This document shows, in pieces, positions 7,874 through 16,825 of a stretch of DNA of 64,000 bases. Position numbers and translations under genes: made by a program. Location: contig CAXBDA010000007.1 in assembly GCA_963974595.1 (NCBI GenBank), forward strand, positions 1-64,000, in the 5' to 3' direction. The notes under the pieces are model-generated. The model ran no database searches. It saw only the letters and a list, made by a program, of their open reading frames with translations, and was not told the DNA's origin. Within the stretch, counting starts at the first letter, position 1, and each line of letters opens with the position of its first letter. This DNA is from PZPK01 sp963974595. GTDB taxonomy: Bacteria; Pseudomonadota; Gammaproteobacteria; Pseudomonadales; Oleiphilaceae.

Positions 7874-8078
7874 TCTGTAAATCTTGGTTAATATGCTTGA
7901 AATTGACTAAAACGGTTGAAGCATGCTTGCAATTTAATTACTATCGCTGGTGTTTTGTTATAAGCGGATAGTAATAGATGTCGAGCTTATTTATAGAAAG
8001 CGAATCATGAAGTTTACAGTTCATGAGAGCAATAACTAAAACTACTTTTAATCGTGGTTGTATTTGGGAGATGCCTGT

Positions 8079-8672
8079 ATGAGTGATGGCGAAGTTAACG
8101 CTGGCCGACGTCGATTTTTAATTGGTGCTACCTCGGTAGTTGGTGGAGTTGGTGTAATAGGGGCGGCTGTTCCTTTTGTTGCTTCTTGGAATCCAAGTGC
8201 AAAAGCGAAAGCTGCTGGAGCGCCTGTAAAGGCAAGTATCGGCAAGTTGGAGCCGGGACAACGAATAACAATTGAGTGGCGAGGAAAGCCTGTTTGGGTT
8301 GTTCGTCGTACACAAGAAATGTTAGATAATATTGATAAGTTGTCTGATGAATTACGAGACCCTGACTCAGTAGTCCCTCAGCAGCCTGAATATATTACAG
8401 GCGTGTATCGTTCAGCTAAGCCAGAGTATGCAATTATTGTCGGTATTTGTACGCATTTAGGGTGCTCCCCGCAATTTGTCCCAGAAGTGAAACCGCAAGA
8501 ATTTGATCAGGATTGGGTTGGTGGTTTTTTCTGCGCATGTCACGGTTCTCGTTTTGACTTGGCAGGTCGGGTTTTTAAAGGTGTTCCTGCGCCAAAAAAC
8601 TTGGTGGTACCTCCCCATAGATATATAGATGATCAGACGGTTGTAATAGGTGAAGATGAGGTACAAGGCTAA
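8079..8672 (+). CDS. petA: Ubiquinol-cytochrome c reductase Rieske iron-sulfur subunit
   Basis: This is the Rieske [2Fe-2S] protein of the bc1 complex, which takes electrons from ubiquinol on the periplasmic side. A twin-arginine-type N-terminus (RRRFLIG, about 10-16) leads into a glycine-rich membrane anchor. The cluster ligands are in CTHLGC (near 124-129) and CACHGS (near 151-156), followed by the PAPKNL block. I start at the ATG at 8079 because GGGAG lies 8 bases upstream. An upstream TTG at 8058 adds seven residues without support. The length is 197 residues. The stop overlaps the petB start by one base. Confidence 0.97.
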   Translation: MSDGEVNAGRRRFLIGATSVVGGVGVIGAAVPFVASWNPSAKAKAAGAPVKASIGKLEPGQRITIEWRGKPVWVVRRTQEMLDNIDKLSDELRDPDSVVPQQPEYITGVYRSAKPEYAIIVGICTHLGCSPQFVPEVKPQEFDQDWVGGFFCACHGSRFDLAGRVFKGVPAPKNLVVPPHRYIDDQTVVIGEDEVQG

Positions 8673-9883
8673 TGCAAAAGCTAATTAATTGGATAGACGA
8701 GCGCTTGCCAATAACGGAAGCATTTGAAAATCATATGAGTAAGTATTACGCACCAAAAAACTTTAATGTTTGGTATATTTTTGGCGTGCTTTCAATGGTT
8801 GTGCTGGTTAATCAGTTGTTGACGGGTATATGGTTAACAATGAGTTATAATCCTACTGCTGAAGGCGCTTTTGCTTCAGTTGAATATATCATGAGAGATG
8901 TTGAATATGGTTGGTTATTGAGATACCTACATTCAACAGGTGCATCTGCATTTTTTATTGTTGTTTATCTTCATATGTTTCGTGGGCTGATGTATGGCTC
9001 CTATAAAAAGCCGAGAGAACTGATTTGGATTTTCGGTATGGCTATATACTTGGCTTTAATGGCTGAGGCTTTTATGGGTTATCTGTTGCCTTGGGGGCAA
9101 ATGTCATACTGGGGGGCTCAAGTAATTGTTAATCTTTTTGGTGCGATTCCCTATATAGGTGAAGGTCTTTCATTGTGGATTCGTGGGGATTATTTGATTT
9201 CTGGCGTCACCTTAAATCGCTTCTTCGCGCTCCATGTTGCTGCTTTACCTATCGTTATTCTTGCATTAGTTGTCCTGCATATACTTGCTTTACACACTGT
9301 TGGATCTAATAATCCTGATGGGATTGAAATCAAGAAAAATAAAGATGAAAATGGAATTCCAAAGGATGGTATCCCCTTCCACCCTTTTTATAGTGTTCAT
9401 GATTTAGTAGGTATTGTTGTTTTCTTGTTTGTGTTTTGTGGTGTTGTCTTTTTCTTTCCTGAAATGGGTGGCTATTTCCTTGAAAAACCTAACTTTGAGC
9501 CTGCAAATTCACTTAAAACGCCCGAGCATATCGCTCCAGTGTGGTATTTTACGCCATTTTACGCAATGCTGAGGGCTGTGCCGCATGCATTTTCGGGTGT
9601 CATTGTGATGGGTGGGGCGATTGCGATTTTGTTTGTATTGCCTTGGCTTGATAGAAGTCCTGTGAAGTCTATTAGATATAAAGGGTGGATGAGTAAGCTT
9701 GCTTTGGCGCTTTTGGTAGTTTCATTTGCCGTACTTGGTTACTTGGGTGTGGTCGCTGCAACTCCGGAGAGAACGATATTGGCTAGAATTCTCACCGCTG
9801 TTTATTTTGCTTATTTTATTTTAATGCCTTGGTTCACACGTATTGAGAAAACAAAGCCGGTTCCAGAGAGGGTGACAGGATGA
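8672..9883 (+). CDS. petB: Ubiquinol-cytochrome c reductase cytochrome b subunit
   Basis: Cytochrome b carries the two b hemes and both quinone sites of complex III in the inner membrane. The 403-residue protein has the expected multi-span profile. Heme histidine pairs are visible in LHSTGASAFFIVVYLHMFRG (about 88 and 102) and in HVAALPIVILALVVLHILALH (about 188 and 202). The PEMGGYFLEKPNF region and the PVWYFTPFYAMLRAVP block (a PEWY-type Qo motif, here PVWY) are present. It overlaps petA by one base and petC by four (ATGA). Confidence 0.97.
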   Translation: MQKLINWIDERLPITEAFENHMSKYYAPKNFNVWYIFGVLSMVVLVNQLLTGIWLTMSYNPTAEGAFASVEYIMRDVEYGWLLRYLHSTGASAFFIVVYLHMFRGLMYGSYKKPRELIWIFGMAIYLALMAEAFMGYLLPWGQMSYWGAQVIVNLFGAIPYIGEGLSLWIRGDYLISGVTLNRFFALHVAALPIVILALVVLHILALHTVGSNNPDGIEIKKNKDENGIPKDGIPFHPFYSVHDLVGIVVFLFVFCGVVFFFPEMGGYFLEKPNFEPANSLKTPEHIAPVWYFTPFYAMLRAVPHAFSGVIVMGGAIAILFVLPWLDRSPVKSIRYKGWMSKLALALLVVSFAVLGYLGVVAATPERTILARILTAVYFAYFILMPWFTRIEKTKPVPERVTG

Positions 9884-10641
9884 TTAAAAGAATAGTTTTA
9901 ACTGCATTTCTATCTATATGCTCTTTGGGTGTAAATGCTGCGGGAGGATCTGCGATTCCTCTTGATCATATTAAGACAAATATTTCTGATAAAGAATCTT
10001 TACAGAGTGGCTTGTCTACTTTTATGAATTACTGTTTTGCATGTCATTCTATGCAATATGCTCGTTATGAAAGGGCTGCAGTAGATTTAGATATTCCTCA
10101 AAAAGTTTTTGAAGAAAATCTGCTTGTTGGTGATACCAAAATAGGTCAGTTGATGACAATTTCTATGGCTGAAGATCAGGCAAAATTGTGGTTTGGTAAC
10201 CCTCCTCCTGATTTGACTTTAAGTGCTCGGCTTAGAGGTGGCGATTGGTTATATAGTTATATGAGAGGGTTTTATGTGGACTCTAAACGGCCTTATGGTG
10301 TAAACAACGTTGTTTTTAAAGACGTTGGCATGCCTCACGTGCTTGCAGGGCTTCAAGGTGTTTGTGCTGAGGCGCCTGAATTAGGTGTTGAGCCTGTTGT
10401 GGATCCATTAAGTGGTAATGTCGTCAAGCAAAGCGGCTGTTATGAATTTGCAACTGAAGGCTCCTTATCTCCTGAAGAATATGACCTTGTGATTCATGAC
10501 TTGGTTAACTTTTTGACTTATGTGGGTGAGCCATCAAAATTAGAAAGTGAGCGTATCGGGAGAAATGTCTTGATATTCTTGGCCTTCTTATTTGTTTTTG
10601 TATATTTCTTAAATAAAGAATATTGGCGAGAAATGCATTAG
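9880..10641 (+). CDS. petC: Cytochrome c1
   Basis: Cytochrome c1 passes electrons from the Rieske protein to soluble or membrane c-type cytochromes. The 253 residues begin with a cleavable signal (about 1-20, ending VNA), followed by the c-type heme motif CFACH (about 52-56). A single C-terminal membrane anchor (VLIFLAFLFVFVYFL) is followed by a charged tail. It is the last gene of petABC, and a strong terminator lies 25 bases downstream. Confidence 0.97.
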   Translation: MIKRIVLTAFLSICSLGVNAAGGSAIPLDHIKTNISDKESLQSGLSTFMNYCFACHSMQYARYERAAVDLDIPQKVFEENLLVGDTKIGQLMTISMAEDQAKLWFGNPPPDLTLSARLRGGDWLYSYMRGFYVDSKRPYGVNNVVFKDVGMPHVLAGLQGVCAEAPELGVEPVVDPLSGNVVKQSGCYEFATEGSLSPEEYDLVIHDLVNFLTYVGEPSKLESERIGRNVLIFLAFLFVFVYFLNKEYWREMH

Positions 10642-10666
10642 TATTGCTGTTTAATACTAAATATAG

Positions 10667-10698
10667 GCCGTTAATGCTTAGCTTTAACGGCTTTTTTT
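10667..10698 (+). terminator. Rho-independent terminator of petABC
   Basis: GCCGTTAA and TTAACGGC form a perfect 8-bp stem around a 9-base loop, followed directly by seven T bases. Confidence 0.92.
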
Positions 10699-10716
10699 GT
10701 TGTCACGATAGTATTT

Positions 10717-10746
10717 TTAACTGTGCGTGATGAAAGCGTGTATAAT
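10717..10746 (+). promoter_or_regulatory. Promoter of sspA-sspB
   Basis: A perfect TATAAT (10741-10746) with a TTAACT -35-like box (10717-10722) and an 18-bp spacer lies between the petC terminator and sspA. The start of transcription would be near 10753, about 57 bases before the ATG. Confidence 0.6.
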
Positions 10747-10809
10747 TTCGCCAAATTTGATTCTGGGTATGTTCCGGATAATTAGTTTATCGATAGATTG
10801 AGGTTGAAT

Positions 10810-11439
10810 ATGGGAGTTGTGACTAAGCGTTCATCAATGACATTTTTTTCAGATGGGAATAGTCATTATAGCCATCGGGTGAGGATTGTTCTTGCTGAAA
10901 AAGGCGTGGCTGTAGATGTTGTGAATGTTGATCCAGATAATAAGCCAGCGGAGCTTGCAGATCATAATCCTTATAATGATCTGCCGACATTAGTTGATCG
11001 AGATCTCGTGCTTTATGAGTCTGATATTATGATGGAGTATTTAGATGAGCGTTTTCCTCATCCTCCGTTATTGCCTGTTTATCCTGTTGCCAGGGCGCAG
11101 AGCCGCCTTATGATGTATCGCATTAGAAAGGACTGGAGTCGTCTTGCAGATGCAATTTTGGCAGACCCTGAGTCTAAAAAAGCTGATTCATACAGAAAAG
11201 AACTAAAAGAAAGCTTGATTTCTGCAGCACCTATATTTGCAGAGATGCCATTCTTTATGAGCGAAGAGTTTACTATTGTGGATTGCTGTGTTTCTGCATT
11301 ACTTTGGCGCTTACCTGTTATGAATATTGAATTGGATGATGTTCAGGCAAAACCTATTTCAAAGTATATGGATAGAATGTTTACGCGTGAATCATTCAAG
11401 GTGAGCCTATCAGAACTTGAAAAAGAAATGCATCACTAG
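10810..11439 (+). CDS. sspA: Stringent starvation protein A
   Basis: SspA is a glutathione-S-transferase-like protein without GST activity that binds RNA polymerase and alters transcription under starvation and acid stress. The N-terminal thioredoxin-like part shows MTFFSDGNSHYSHRVRIVLAEKG and NPYNDLPTLVDRDLVLYES, and the helical part carries the PHPPLLP loop. I start at the ATG at 10810, with GAGG six bases upstream, giving 209 residues. A TTG at 10798 would add four. sspB follows after 23 bases. Confidence 0.96.
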   Translation: MGVVTKRSSMTFFSDGNSHYSHRVRIVLAEKGVAVDVVNVDPDNKPAELADHNPYNDLPTLVDRDLVLYESDIMMEYLDERFPHPPLLPVYPVARAQSRLMMYRIRKDWSRLADAILADPESKKADSYRKELKESLISAAPIFAEMPFFMSEEFTIVDCCVSALLWRLPVMNIELDDVQAKPISKYMDRMFTRESFKVSLSELEKEMHH

Positions 11440-11462
11440 AAAAGAGCTGATTGAGAGGGTGA

Positions 11463-11873
11463 ATGATGACTCCTAGTCGACCATATTTGGTTAGAGCGCT
11501 GAATGACTGGATTTTAGATAATAATATGACGCCATATGTTGTCGTGGATGTTGATGTTCAGGGCGTTATTGTGCCGACTGATTACGTGACAAATGGTCAA
11601 ATTATTTTAAATATAAGTCCATCTGCAGTGAATGACCTGTCGGTGGGTGCTGACGCAATTTCTTTTAGGGCAAGGTTTGGTGGCGTTCCAATGGATGTGT
11701 CAGTTCCAATTGTGGCTATAATGGCTATATATGCCAAAGAAAATGGCCAAGGTATGGTGTTTGGTGCTGAGCCAGGAGCGCCTGAGCCGCCAAACCCGAA
11801 TGACCCTAATCCACCGCCAGCTAAAAAAGCTGAGCATTTACCCCATAAGCCATCTTTAAAGATCGTTAAGTAG
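11463..11873 (+). CDS. sspB: ClpXP protease specificity-enhancing factor SspB
   Basis: SspB delivers ssrA-tagged and some other substrates to ClpXP. The folded domain is clear: RPYLVRALNDWILDNNMTPYVVVD, GQIILNISPSAV and FRARFGGVPMDVSVPIVAIMAIYAKENGQGM. A proline-rich flexible linker (PEPPNPNDPNPPPAKK) leads to a short tail (HKPSLKIVK) that matches the ClpX-binding tail of the family. It has 136 residues. Two ATG codons stand in a row, and either could be the start. It is convergent with diaA, four bases apart. Confidence 0.96.
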   Translation: MMTPSRPYLVRALNDWILDNNMTPYVVVDVDVQGVIVPTDYVTNGQIILNISPSAVNDLSVGADAISFRARFGGVPMDVSVPIVAIMAIYAKENGQGMVFGAEPGAPEPPNPNDPNPPPAKKAEHLPHKPSLKIVK

Positions 11874-11877
11874 TTGC

Positions 11878-12471
11878 TTAGTCTGTGCCACCAAATAGAG
11901 TCGCCTCTAATTGGTGGCACAAGCTGTTAACAATTAATAGTTGTATTTCTATTACTCTCGCTACGGATTGGCTATCTATTTGTATATCTATGTCATCCGA
12001 TTGAAGAATGGCAGATACTTTTCCTGACTTAAATCCTGATATGCTTATGATGCTAATATCTTTTTCATGCGCTGCTTGTATTGCTTGAACTATATTGCTG
12101 CAATTCCCATCTACTGATAATGTGACGAGAGTGTCTCCTTCTGATCCAAGGGCGCTTATTTGGTTGGCAAAAGCTTGATGGTGACTATTACTTTTGCTTA
12201 TAGATAATATGCTGGTTGGATCTAATGATAAGTTTATGGCCGGAAGGCTTGGTCTGGCAAATTCTTGTTGGTTTAATAGTGATGTGCTAAGTATGCTGCC
12301 TATCGGGTTTGAAAGACCATTTCCGCAAATTATTATTTTACTGTCACTTAGTAGTGTTTCAGTGAGCTTTGAGCAGGCTTGGTCTATATTAGGGCTAATA
12401 TTCTCGATGTTTGCAGCTGTGGTATCAATGGCTTCACATAAGTAATTTGTTATATGTGCTAAGTCTGTCAT
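11878..12471 (-). CDS. diaA: SIS-domain protein, DnaA initiator-associating protein DiaA
   Basis: The 197-residue SIS-domain protein resembles phosphoheptose isomerase (IICGNGLSNPIGSILS as sugar-phosphate loop, then GDTLVTLSVDGNCSNIVQAI). In E. coli DiaA binds DnaA and promotes initiation at oriC. The gene order lpoA-yraN-diaA, divergent from rsmI, is the same as E. coli yraM-yraN-yraO, which favours DiaA over GmhA. The typical GGGGSA motif of the isomerases is altered to GNGLSN, which also fits a non-catalytic protein. A GmhA-like activity cannot be excluded. Confidence 0.8.
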   Translation of the reverse strand: MTDLAHITNYLCEAIDTTAANIENISPNIDQACSKLTETLLSDSKIIICGNGLSNPIGSILSTSLLNQQEFARPSLPAINLSLDPTSILSISKSNSHHQAFANQISALGSEGDTLVTLSVDGNCSNIVQAIQAAHEKDISIISISGFKSGKVSAILQSDDIDIQIDSQSVARVIEIQLLIVNSLCHQLEATLFGGTD

Positions 12472-12492
12472 GTATTTTCCTGTCTTTTTATT

Positions 12493-12843
12493 TTAACTAA
12501 ATGCATTCTTGATCCAGTTAATTTCTATGTCGCCTCTTGCTGTTGGTTTAATTGATACCACATCAAAGCGAGCATTCGTATGCCATAAATTAAATTTTGC
12601 TATGTAATGTTGGGCGGTAAGATTAATCTTATCTTGCTTGCGTTTAGTTATTGTCTCTTCGGGTGTGCCGAATCTAGAGTTTTTTCTGTATCTGACTTCT
12701 ACGAATACGAGTGTGGTATTGTCCAGTACGATCAGATCGATTTCACCTTTTCGAATGTGGTAATTTCTATCTTTTATTTTACAGCCTTGTTGGTAAAGAT
12801 ATTTCTCTGCTATCTGTTCGTAAGCATGTCCTTTGCTGAGCAT
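12493..12843 (-). CDS. YraN family (UPF0102) endonuclease-like protein
   Basis: The 116-residue protein has the Holliday-junction-resolvase-like fold of the UPF0102/YraN family. Features seen are GHAYEQIAEKYLYQQGCKI, the predicted catalytic core GEIDLIVLDNTTLVFVEVRYRK (E..D..V.EV.) and a basic C-terminal half. The biochemical role of this family is not established. It lies six bases after lpoA and 21 bases before diaA in the same transcript. Confidence 0.9.
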   Translation of the reverse strand: MLSKGHAYEQIAEKYLYQQGCKIKDRNYHIRKGEIDLIVLDNTTLVFVEVRYRKNSRFGTPEETITKRKQDKINLTAQHYIAKFNLWHTNARFDVVSIKPTARGDIEINWIKNAFS

Positions 12844-12848
12844 TATGC

Positions 12849-14693
12849 TTAGTCCTCCTTGGCACGGTTTTTCAATAGAGTGGCTTTGCCTCTTTTAAAT
12901 ACGACAAGTTCTAGGTCTCTTTCTACTATGCCGGACTGATTGATTGAAAGTGTTCCAGTGTAGCCCTGGATTTGGCTGTTTTGTATTTCTTTTAATAGTT
13001 GTAATCTCGGTGATAAATTGAATGCGTCAGCGCCTAGTGCATAGAATCGTGAGTAGTCTGTTCTTGCATTGGGTATGGCATTTATAATTGTACTTTTTAT
13101 TTCAATGGAATTGCTTAGCATCCAGGGCATCTCAATGAAATGTATGTTGTCTAAGTCGTTTTTTTGATCATCTGTTTGGTGTATCTGCGAGCTGGAGTAA
13201 ATGGGTAGGTCTTTAGCGTAGTGGTATGCAAATAAAGGGTTGAGTTGTTTGGCAACGGTTGGTTTTGCTAGCATAAAGATAGCATCTATATCTTTGCGAC
13301 GTCTAGGCTCAAATTCAAAGTTTAAGTTGGTTATTCGTTGTATTGTTCTTTTGCGTTGAAGGCTCAAATCTGTACCAAGCAGTTTGGCGACAGAGGGCGA
13401 TAAGGTCTTTTGGTTGTCATAGTAAACGCTTTCTATAATCTGGCTTTGTTGTTCCTTAAGTGCTTTAAGTAAGGAATCATGAATTCTGGAGCCCTGTTCA
13501 TTTTCTGGTCCTATATAAGCGATCTTGCTTAATCTTTGTGAGCTTAAGTACTTTGAAAGTTGGCGTATTTCAGTGTCAGGATTTAAACCAAATTGAAATA
13601 GGTTATCTTTAGGGTGAGCTGGTTGATAGGTGTCATCCAGGTAGTTTAATGCCAGCGTAGGGCTGAGTGATAAATCTATGTTTGAAAGCTTATTTACATT
13701 TTTTTTTGTCAGAGGGCCGACAATTAACGCTTGTTCTTTTAGTGCAACCTTATAGAGCTCTTCTATGGTGTTTATATTAGTATCAAAAAAAGCTAGCTTT
13801 ACAGGTTCAGATTGTGATGATGAAAGTGCGTTATAGTAAGATGCTGTAAAGCCATCTCTTACGGCTTTTCCTACTGGTGAAACTGGGCCAGTGAAAGGGA
13901 GGGCTAGTATAATGGTGGATGCTTTTGACTCTGGTAATTTGGATAATAAGGCGATTTCCCTAGGGGGGTCTAAAGATGCGGGATGATTAGGCCACTTGCG
14001 TTGCCACTCTCTGAGAGCGGTGTATTGGCTTTCAAGGTTTATCTCATGTTGCAGTATTGTTCTTGCTAGCTCAATCCATGCGATGACATTGGTATCATTA
14101 TTGTCGTATTTGAAGTTATACAGTTCAATCGAGTCTATGGCGCGCAGGTGAGCCCAAACCTTCTCGTTGAGTTCTGCATTAGAAAGTGGTGCAAGTACGC
14201 CTGCATATTCGATTAATAATGTGGCGCTTTTAATTCTATTGCTTTGTTTTTCAAATGCACTGGCTAATAACGGAATGATGGTTTTAAGTGTATCTATATT
14301 TGCCCTGTTTAAATTGCTTTGTTCGAATAGCTCAATTGCTTTGTCTACGTGCCATGGCAGGTCTTCATATATGCCAAGCTTTAGGTTTGCTTCAAGCAGT
14401 TCAATTGAGGTGGCAGGCGTACTTGTTGCGTAATTTATGTTTTTAAGGATAGCGCTACTTTGAGCTATTAGCCTGTTCAAATAGTATTGATTAGCGGCTT
14501 TTAGTTGTAGCTTTGTTTTGAGGGTGATGTCGTTGGTTGCTTTGGCTTGTTGTAACAGATTTTCAGGACTCACTTGTAAAGCGCTTTGACGTATTTCAGG
14601 TTCTGAGTCTTGAACGTTGCGACTGCTTGTGCTGCAAGCGGTTAGGGTTGAAATAATTAATACTGATAAGATAAGTGTTATGAATGATTTCAT
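12849..14693 (-). CDS. lpoA: Penicillin-binding protein activator lipoprotein LpoA
   Basis: LpoA is an outer-membrane lipoprotein that spans the periplasm and activates the class A peptidoglycan synthase PBP1A. The 614-residue protein has a lipoprotein signal with lipobox LTAC (Cys at 20) and Ser-Thr after it, which favours outer-membrane sorting. Residues of about 40-270 are helical and repeat-like, as in the TPR-like N domain. About 275-605 have the periplasmic-binding fold (ALPFTGPVSPVGKAVRDGF, IVGPLTKKNV, AYIGPENEQGSRI). It heads lpoA-yraN-diaA and is divergent from rsmI, 56 bases away. Confidence 0.94.
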   Translation of the reverse strand: MKSFITLILSVLIISTLTACSTSSRNVQDSEPEIRQSALQVSPENLLQQAKATNDITLKTKLQLKAANQYYLNRLIAQSSAILKNINYATSTPATSIELLEANLKLGIYEDLPWHVDKAIELFEQSNLNRANIDTLKTIIPLLASAFEKQSNRIKSATLLIEYAGVLAPLSNAELNEKVWAHLRAIDSIELYNFKYDNNDTNVIAWIELARTILQHEINLESQYTALREWQRKWPNHPASLDPPREIALLSKLPESKASTIILALPFTGPVSPVGKAVRDGFTASYYNALSSSQSEPVKLAFFDTNINTIEELYKVALKEQALIVGPLTKKNVNKLSNIDLSLSPTLALNYLDDTYQPAHPKDNLFQFGLNPDTEIRQLSKYLSSQRLSKIAYIGPENEQGSRIHDSLLKALKEQQSQIIESVYYDNQKTLSPSVAKLLGTDLSLQRKRTIQRITNLNFEFEPRRRKDIDAIFMLAKPTVAKQLNPLFAYHYAKDLPIYSSSQIHQTDDQKNDLDNIHFIEMPWMLSNSIEIKSTIINAIPNARTDYSRFYALGADAFNLSPRLQLLKEIQNSQIQGYTGTLSINQSGIVERDLELVVFKRGKATLLKNRAKED

Positions 14694-14749
14694 TGTGGAG
14701 TCTGTGGTCTAATGGCAATTAATGCTTATTTTATGTGAGGGGGTGAGAA

Positions 14750-15589
14750 TTGGAAAGCGCGATTTACATAGTTGCGACTCCTATTGGTAATTTGTCGGAT
14801 ATTACCATAAGGGGTGTGGAGATTCTTCGTAATGTTGATGTCATTGCTGCGGAAGATACAAGGCACACTAGGCGGCTTTTAGATCACCATGGGATTACGG
14901 CAACATTAATCGCTTATCATGAACACAATGAGTCTGATAAAGCGCTTTCTTTGATTAATTCTGTGCGCAGCGGGCAGTCTATAGCGTTGGTGTCTGATGC
15001 GGGGACACCGCTTATTTCAGATCCTGGGCACACATTAGTTGCCTTGGCAAAAAAAGAAAATGTTAAAGTGGTGCCTGTTCCCGGCCCCTCGGCATTAGTA
15101 GCTGCTCTTAGTAGTAGTGGCTTGCCGTGTGGTCGATTTATATATGAAGGCTTCCTGCCGGTTAAGCGCAAGGCTAAGTGTGATATTTTAGAAAAATTTC
15201 GGTATGAGTCTCGTACTACTGTGTTCTACGAGTCTCCTCACAGGATTCTTAATACGCTTGAAGTTCTTGCTGAGTTGTTTCCTGGTCGTCGTTTGGCAAT
15301 AGCAAGAGAACTGACTAAACGATTTGAAACGATAACTCAAGGTACTGTGGATGAATTGTTGGCTTGGACGGCCTCAGATGGTGATCAGCAAAAAGGTGAA
15401 TTTGTTTTGGTTTTGTCGGGGGCTGATGAGGTTTATGACGAGGATGTCGGTTCTCAAGAAAAATTACTTGTTAGACTGATAGAGTATTTACCTCCCAAGA
15501 AGGCGGTTCAGTTAGTTGTTGAGTTTTTTGGTGGTGATAAAAAAGTGCTTTACGAAAAAGCTGTGCGCATTAAAAACTCAGATAACTGA
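14750..15589 (+). CDS. rsmI: 16S rRNA (cytidine(1402)-2'-O)-methyltransferase
   Basis: RsmI methylates the 2'-OH of C1402 in the decoding centre of 16S rRNA, with RsmH (also in this window) adding the N4 methyl on the same base. The 279-residue protein shows the tetrapyrrole-methylase-like fold: YIVATPIGNLSDIT at the N-terminus, AAEDTRHTRRLL, VSDAGTPLISDPG and PVPGPSALVAAL. The start is a TTG behind GAGGGGGTGAG. No in-frame ATG would keep the conserved N-terminus. The gene is divergent from lpoA. Confidence 0.96.
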   Translation: MESAIYIVATPIGNLSDITIRGVEILRNVDVIAAEDTRHTRRLLDHHGITATLIAYHEHNESDKALSLINSVRSGQSIALVSDAGTPLISDPGHTLVALAKKENVKVVPVPGPSALVAALSSSGLPCGRFIYEGFLPVKRKAKCDILEKFRYESRTTVFYESPHRILNTLEVLAELFPGRRLAIARELTKRFETITQGTVDELLAWTASDGDQQKGEFVLVLSGADEVYDEDVGSQEKLLVRLIEYLPPKKAVQLVVEFFGGDKKVLYEKAVRIKNSDN

Positions 15590-15593
15590 ATAT

Positions 15594-15636
15594 TTCACTC
15601 CACTTTGCTAACGAGTGAATTGCAGTTCATTTTTTT
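15594..15636 (+). terminator. Possible weak terminator after rsmI
   Basis: TTCACTC (15594-15600) pairs with GAGTGAA (15613-15619), and a seven-T run comes 11 bases later. The stem is short and the gap long, so this is a tentative call. Confidence 0.35.
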
Positions 15637-15651
15637 ATCGTGCAAAATGTA

Positions 15652-15657
15652 TACAAT
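15652..15657 (+). promoter_or_regulatory. Possible -10 element of the exported-protein gene
   Basis: TACAAT within GTATACAATG lies 43 bases before the ATG at 15700, so the next gene probably has its own promoter separate from rsmI. The -35 is not clear. Confidence 0.35.
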
Positions 15658-15699
15658 GACTTACATTCGGTAACCAATATTATTTTAGATAGTATCCTT

Positions 15700-16389
15700 A
15701 TGAACAATATAAAACTAAGAATTTGTAAAACTATAGGGTTGTTTTTATGCTTGCTTCTAAGCAGGTTTGTTTTTGCGTTCGAGTTGCTTTCAGAAAGCGC
15801 GATGGGTTCTGTATCTGCTGTGTCCGCTAATACAGCGGAAGAAATTGTTAATGTTGCCGGTTCTTCTGCTGCTGGCCTAAGGGTTGATGATGGCTACGAG
15901 GTCTTGCCGTTTAAAGTAAGTGTTCAGGTTGGCTTGTCGGAAACGGATGAAGTATCTACAGATTTAAGCTTTTCGCTTGTTCAAGAAGTGGATTCTTGGG
16001 TGGAGAATCTCACTCAACGAAATGACATTATTGAGTCTACTAATTTTGAGGTTGGGTATGTTGATGAGCTCCCGTTGTCAGTCTTTGATGAGTCAGCTTT
16101 TGTGCTTCGTGATGAGGATTTTGAACGCTTGATAATTGAGCCAGAAAATGATCGACAAATTCGGCAATATGAGCAAGAGACTACAATTTATGAGATTGGT
16201 AGAATAGATCAGGCGATAACAATAATAGAGCAGAATGTTGATTCTGTTGAATATATTGTCGAGCGGAAGCTTGATTTCGCAGCAACAATTGATGCATTTA
16301 TTTCAGATGATTCACCCTCGATCGGCAGTGGCTATATATCCAATCTGACCAGCAGATCTAATGTTCGAATTGCCGCTATTAGAGATTAG
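15700..16389 (+). CDS. Uncharacterised exported protein
   Basis: I do not recognise this protein. From the ATG at 15700 it has 229 residues with a signal peptide (basic start, hydrophobic LFLCLLLSRFVFA). The mature part opens with FELLSESAMGSVSAVSA, which recalls the short N-terminal motif (acidic-Leu-x-x-Val-x-Gly/Ala) of some uncharacterised exported gammaproteobacterial proteins. The rest is strongly acidic, Val/Ile/Ser/Glu rich, without cysteines, and predicted mostly beta with one helical stretch (QIRQYEQETTIYEIGRIDQAITIIEQ). An in-frame ATG at 15640 would put 20 polar residues before the signal and is less likely. It stands alone between rsmI and rnpB. A surface or periplasmic role is inference. 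Confidence 0.7.
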   Translation: MNNIKLRICKTIGLFLCLLLSRFVFAFELLSESAMGSVSAVSANTAEEIVNVAGSSAAGLRVDDGYEVLPFKVSVQVGLSETDEVSTDLSFSLVQEVDSWVENLTQRNDIIESTNFEVGYVDELPLSVFDESAFVLRDEDFERLIIEPENDRQIRQYEQETTIYEIGRIDQAITIIEQNVDSVEYIVERKLDFAATIDAFISDDSPSIGSGYISNLTSRSNVRIAAIRD

Positions 16390-16458
16390 TTAACGTAACT
16401 TAATGTAAAATCCTTTTTTCTGCTTGATTAAATCTCGTTTACATAATAACTTTGCACG

Positions 16459-16817
16459 GAGCTTGCTAGGCGATCGCTGTAATTAAGTTTCGACTTATTT
16501 GCGGAGGAAAGTCCGGGCTCCAAAGAGCAGAGCGCCAGGTAACACCTGGGAGGTGAAAGCCTACGGAAAGTGCAGCAGAAAGTGAACCGCCTAAGTCAAC
16601 ACTCGTTGTTGAACGGTAAGGGTGAAAAGGTGCGGTAAGAGCGCACCGCATGACTGGCAACAGTTCATGGCGATGGTAAACCCCGCTCGGAGCAAGACCA
16701 AATAGGAATCCTAAGGCGTGGCTCGCGCTGGATTCGGGTAGGTTGCTTGAGCTAAATGGTGACATTTAGCCTAGATGAATGATTGTCCACGACAGAACCC
16801 GGCTTATCGGCAAGCTC
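16459..16817 (+). ncRNA. rnpB: RNase P RNA, bacterial type A
   Basis: RNase P RNA is the catalytic subunit that matures tRNA 5' ends. The universally conserved block GAGGAAAGTCCGGGCTCC begins near 16503. The 3' part AGAACCCGGCTTATCGG is also present. The outer helix P1 is formed by GAGCTTGC at the 5' end and GCAAGCTC at the 3' end. Eight T bases follow and, with P1, act as a terminator. The position between rsmI and mraZ is that seen in Pseudomonas relatives. A CATAAT box at 16442-16447 is a candidate -10. The exact 5' end is inferred from P1 pairing. Confidence 0.97.
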
Positions 16818-16825
16818 TTTTTTTT

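Noticed and set aside
16466..16765. A 99-codon minus-strand ORF
   Set aside because: It lies entirely within the conserved RNase P RNA, and the RNA explains the sequence.
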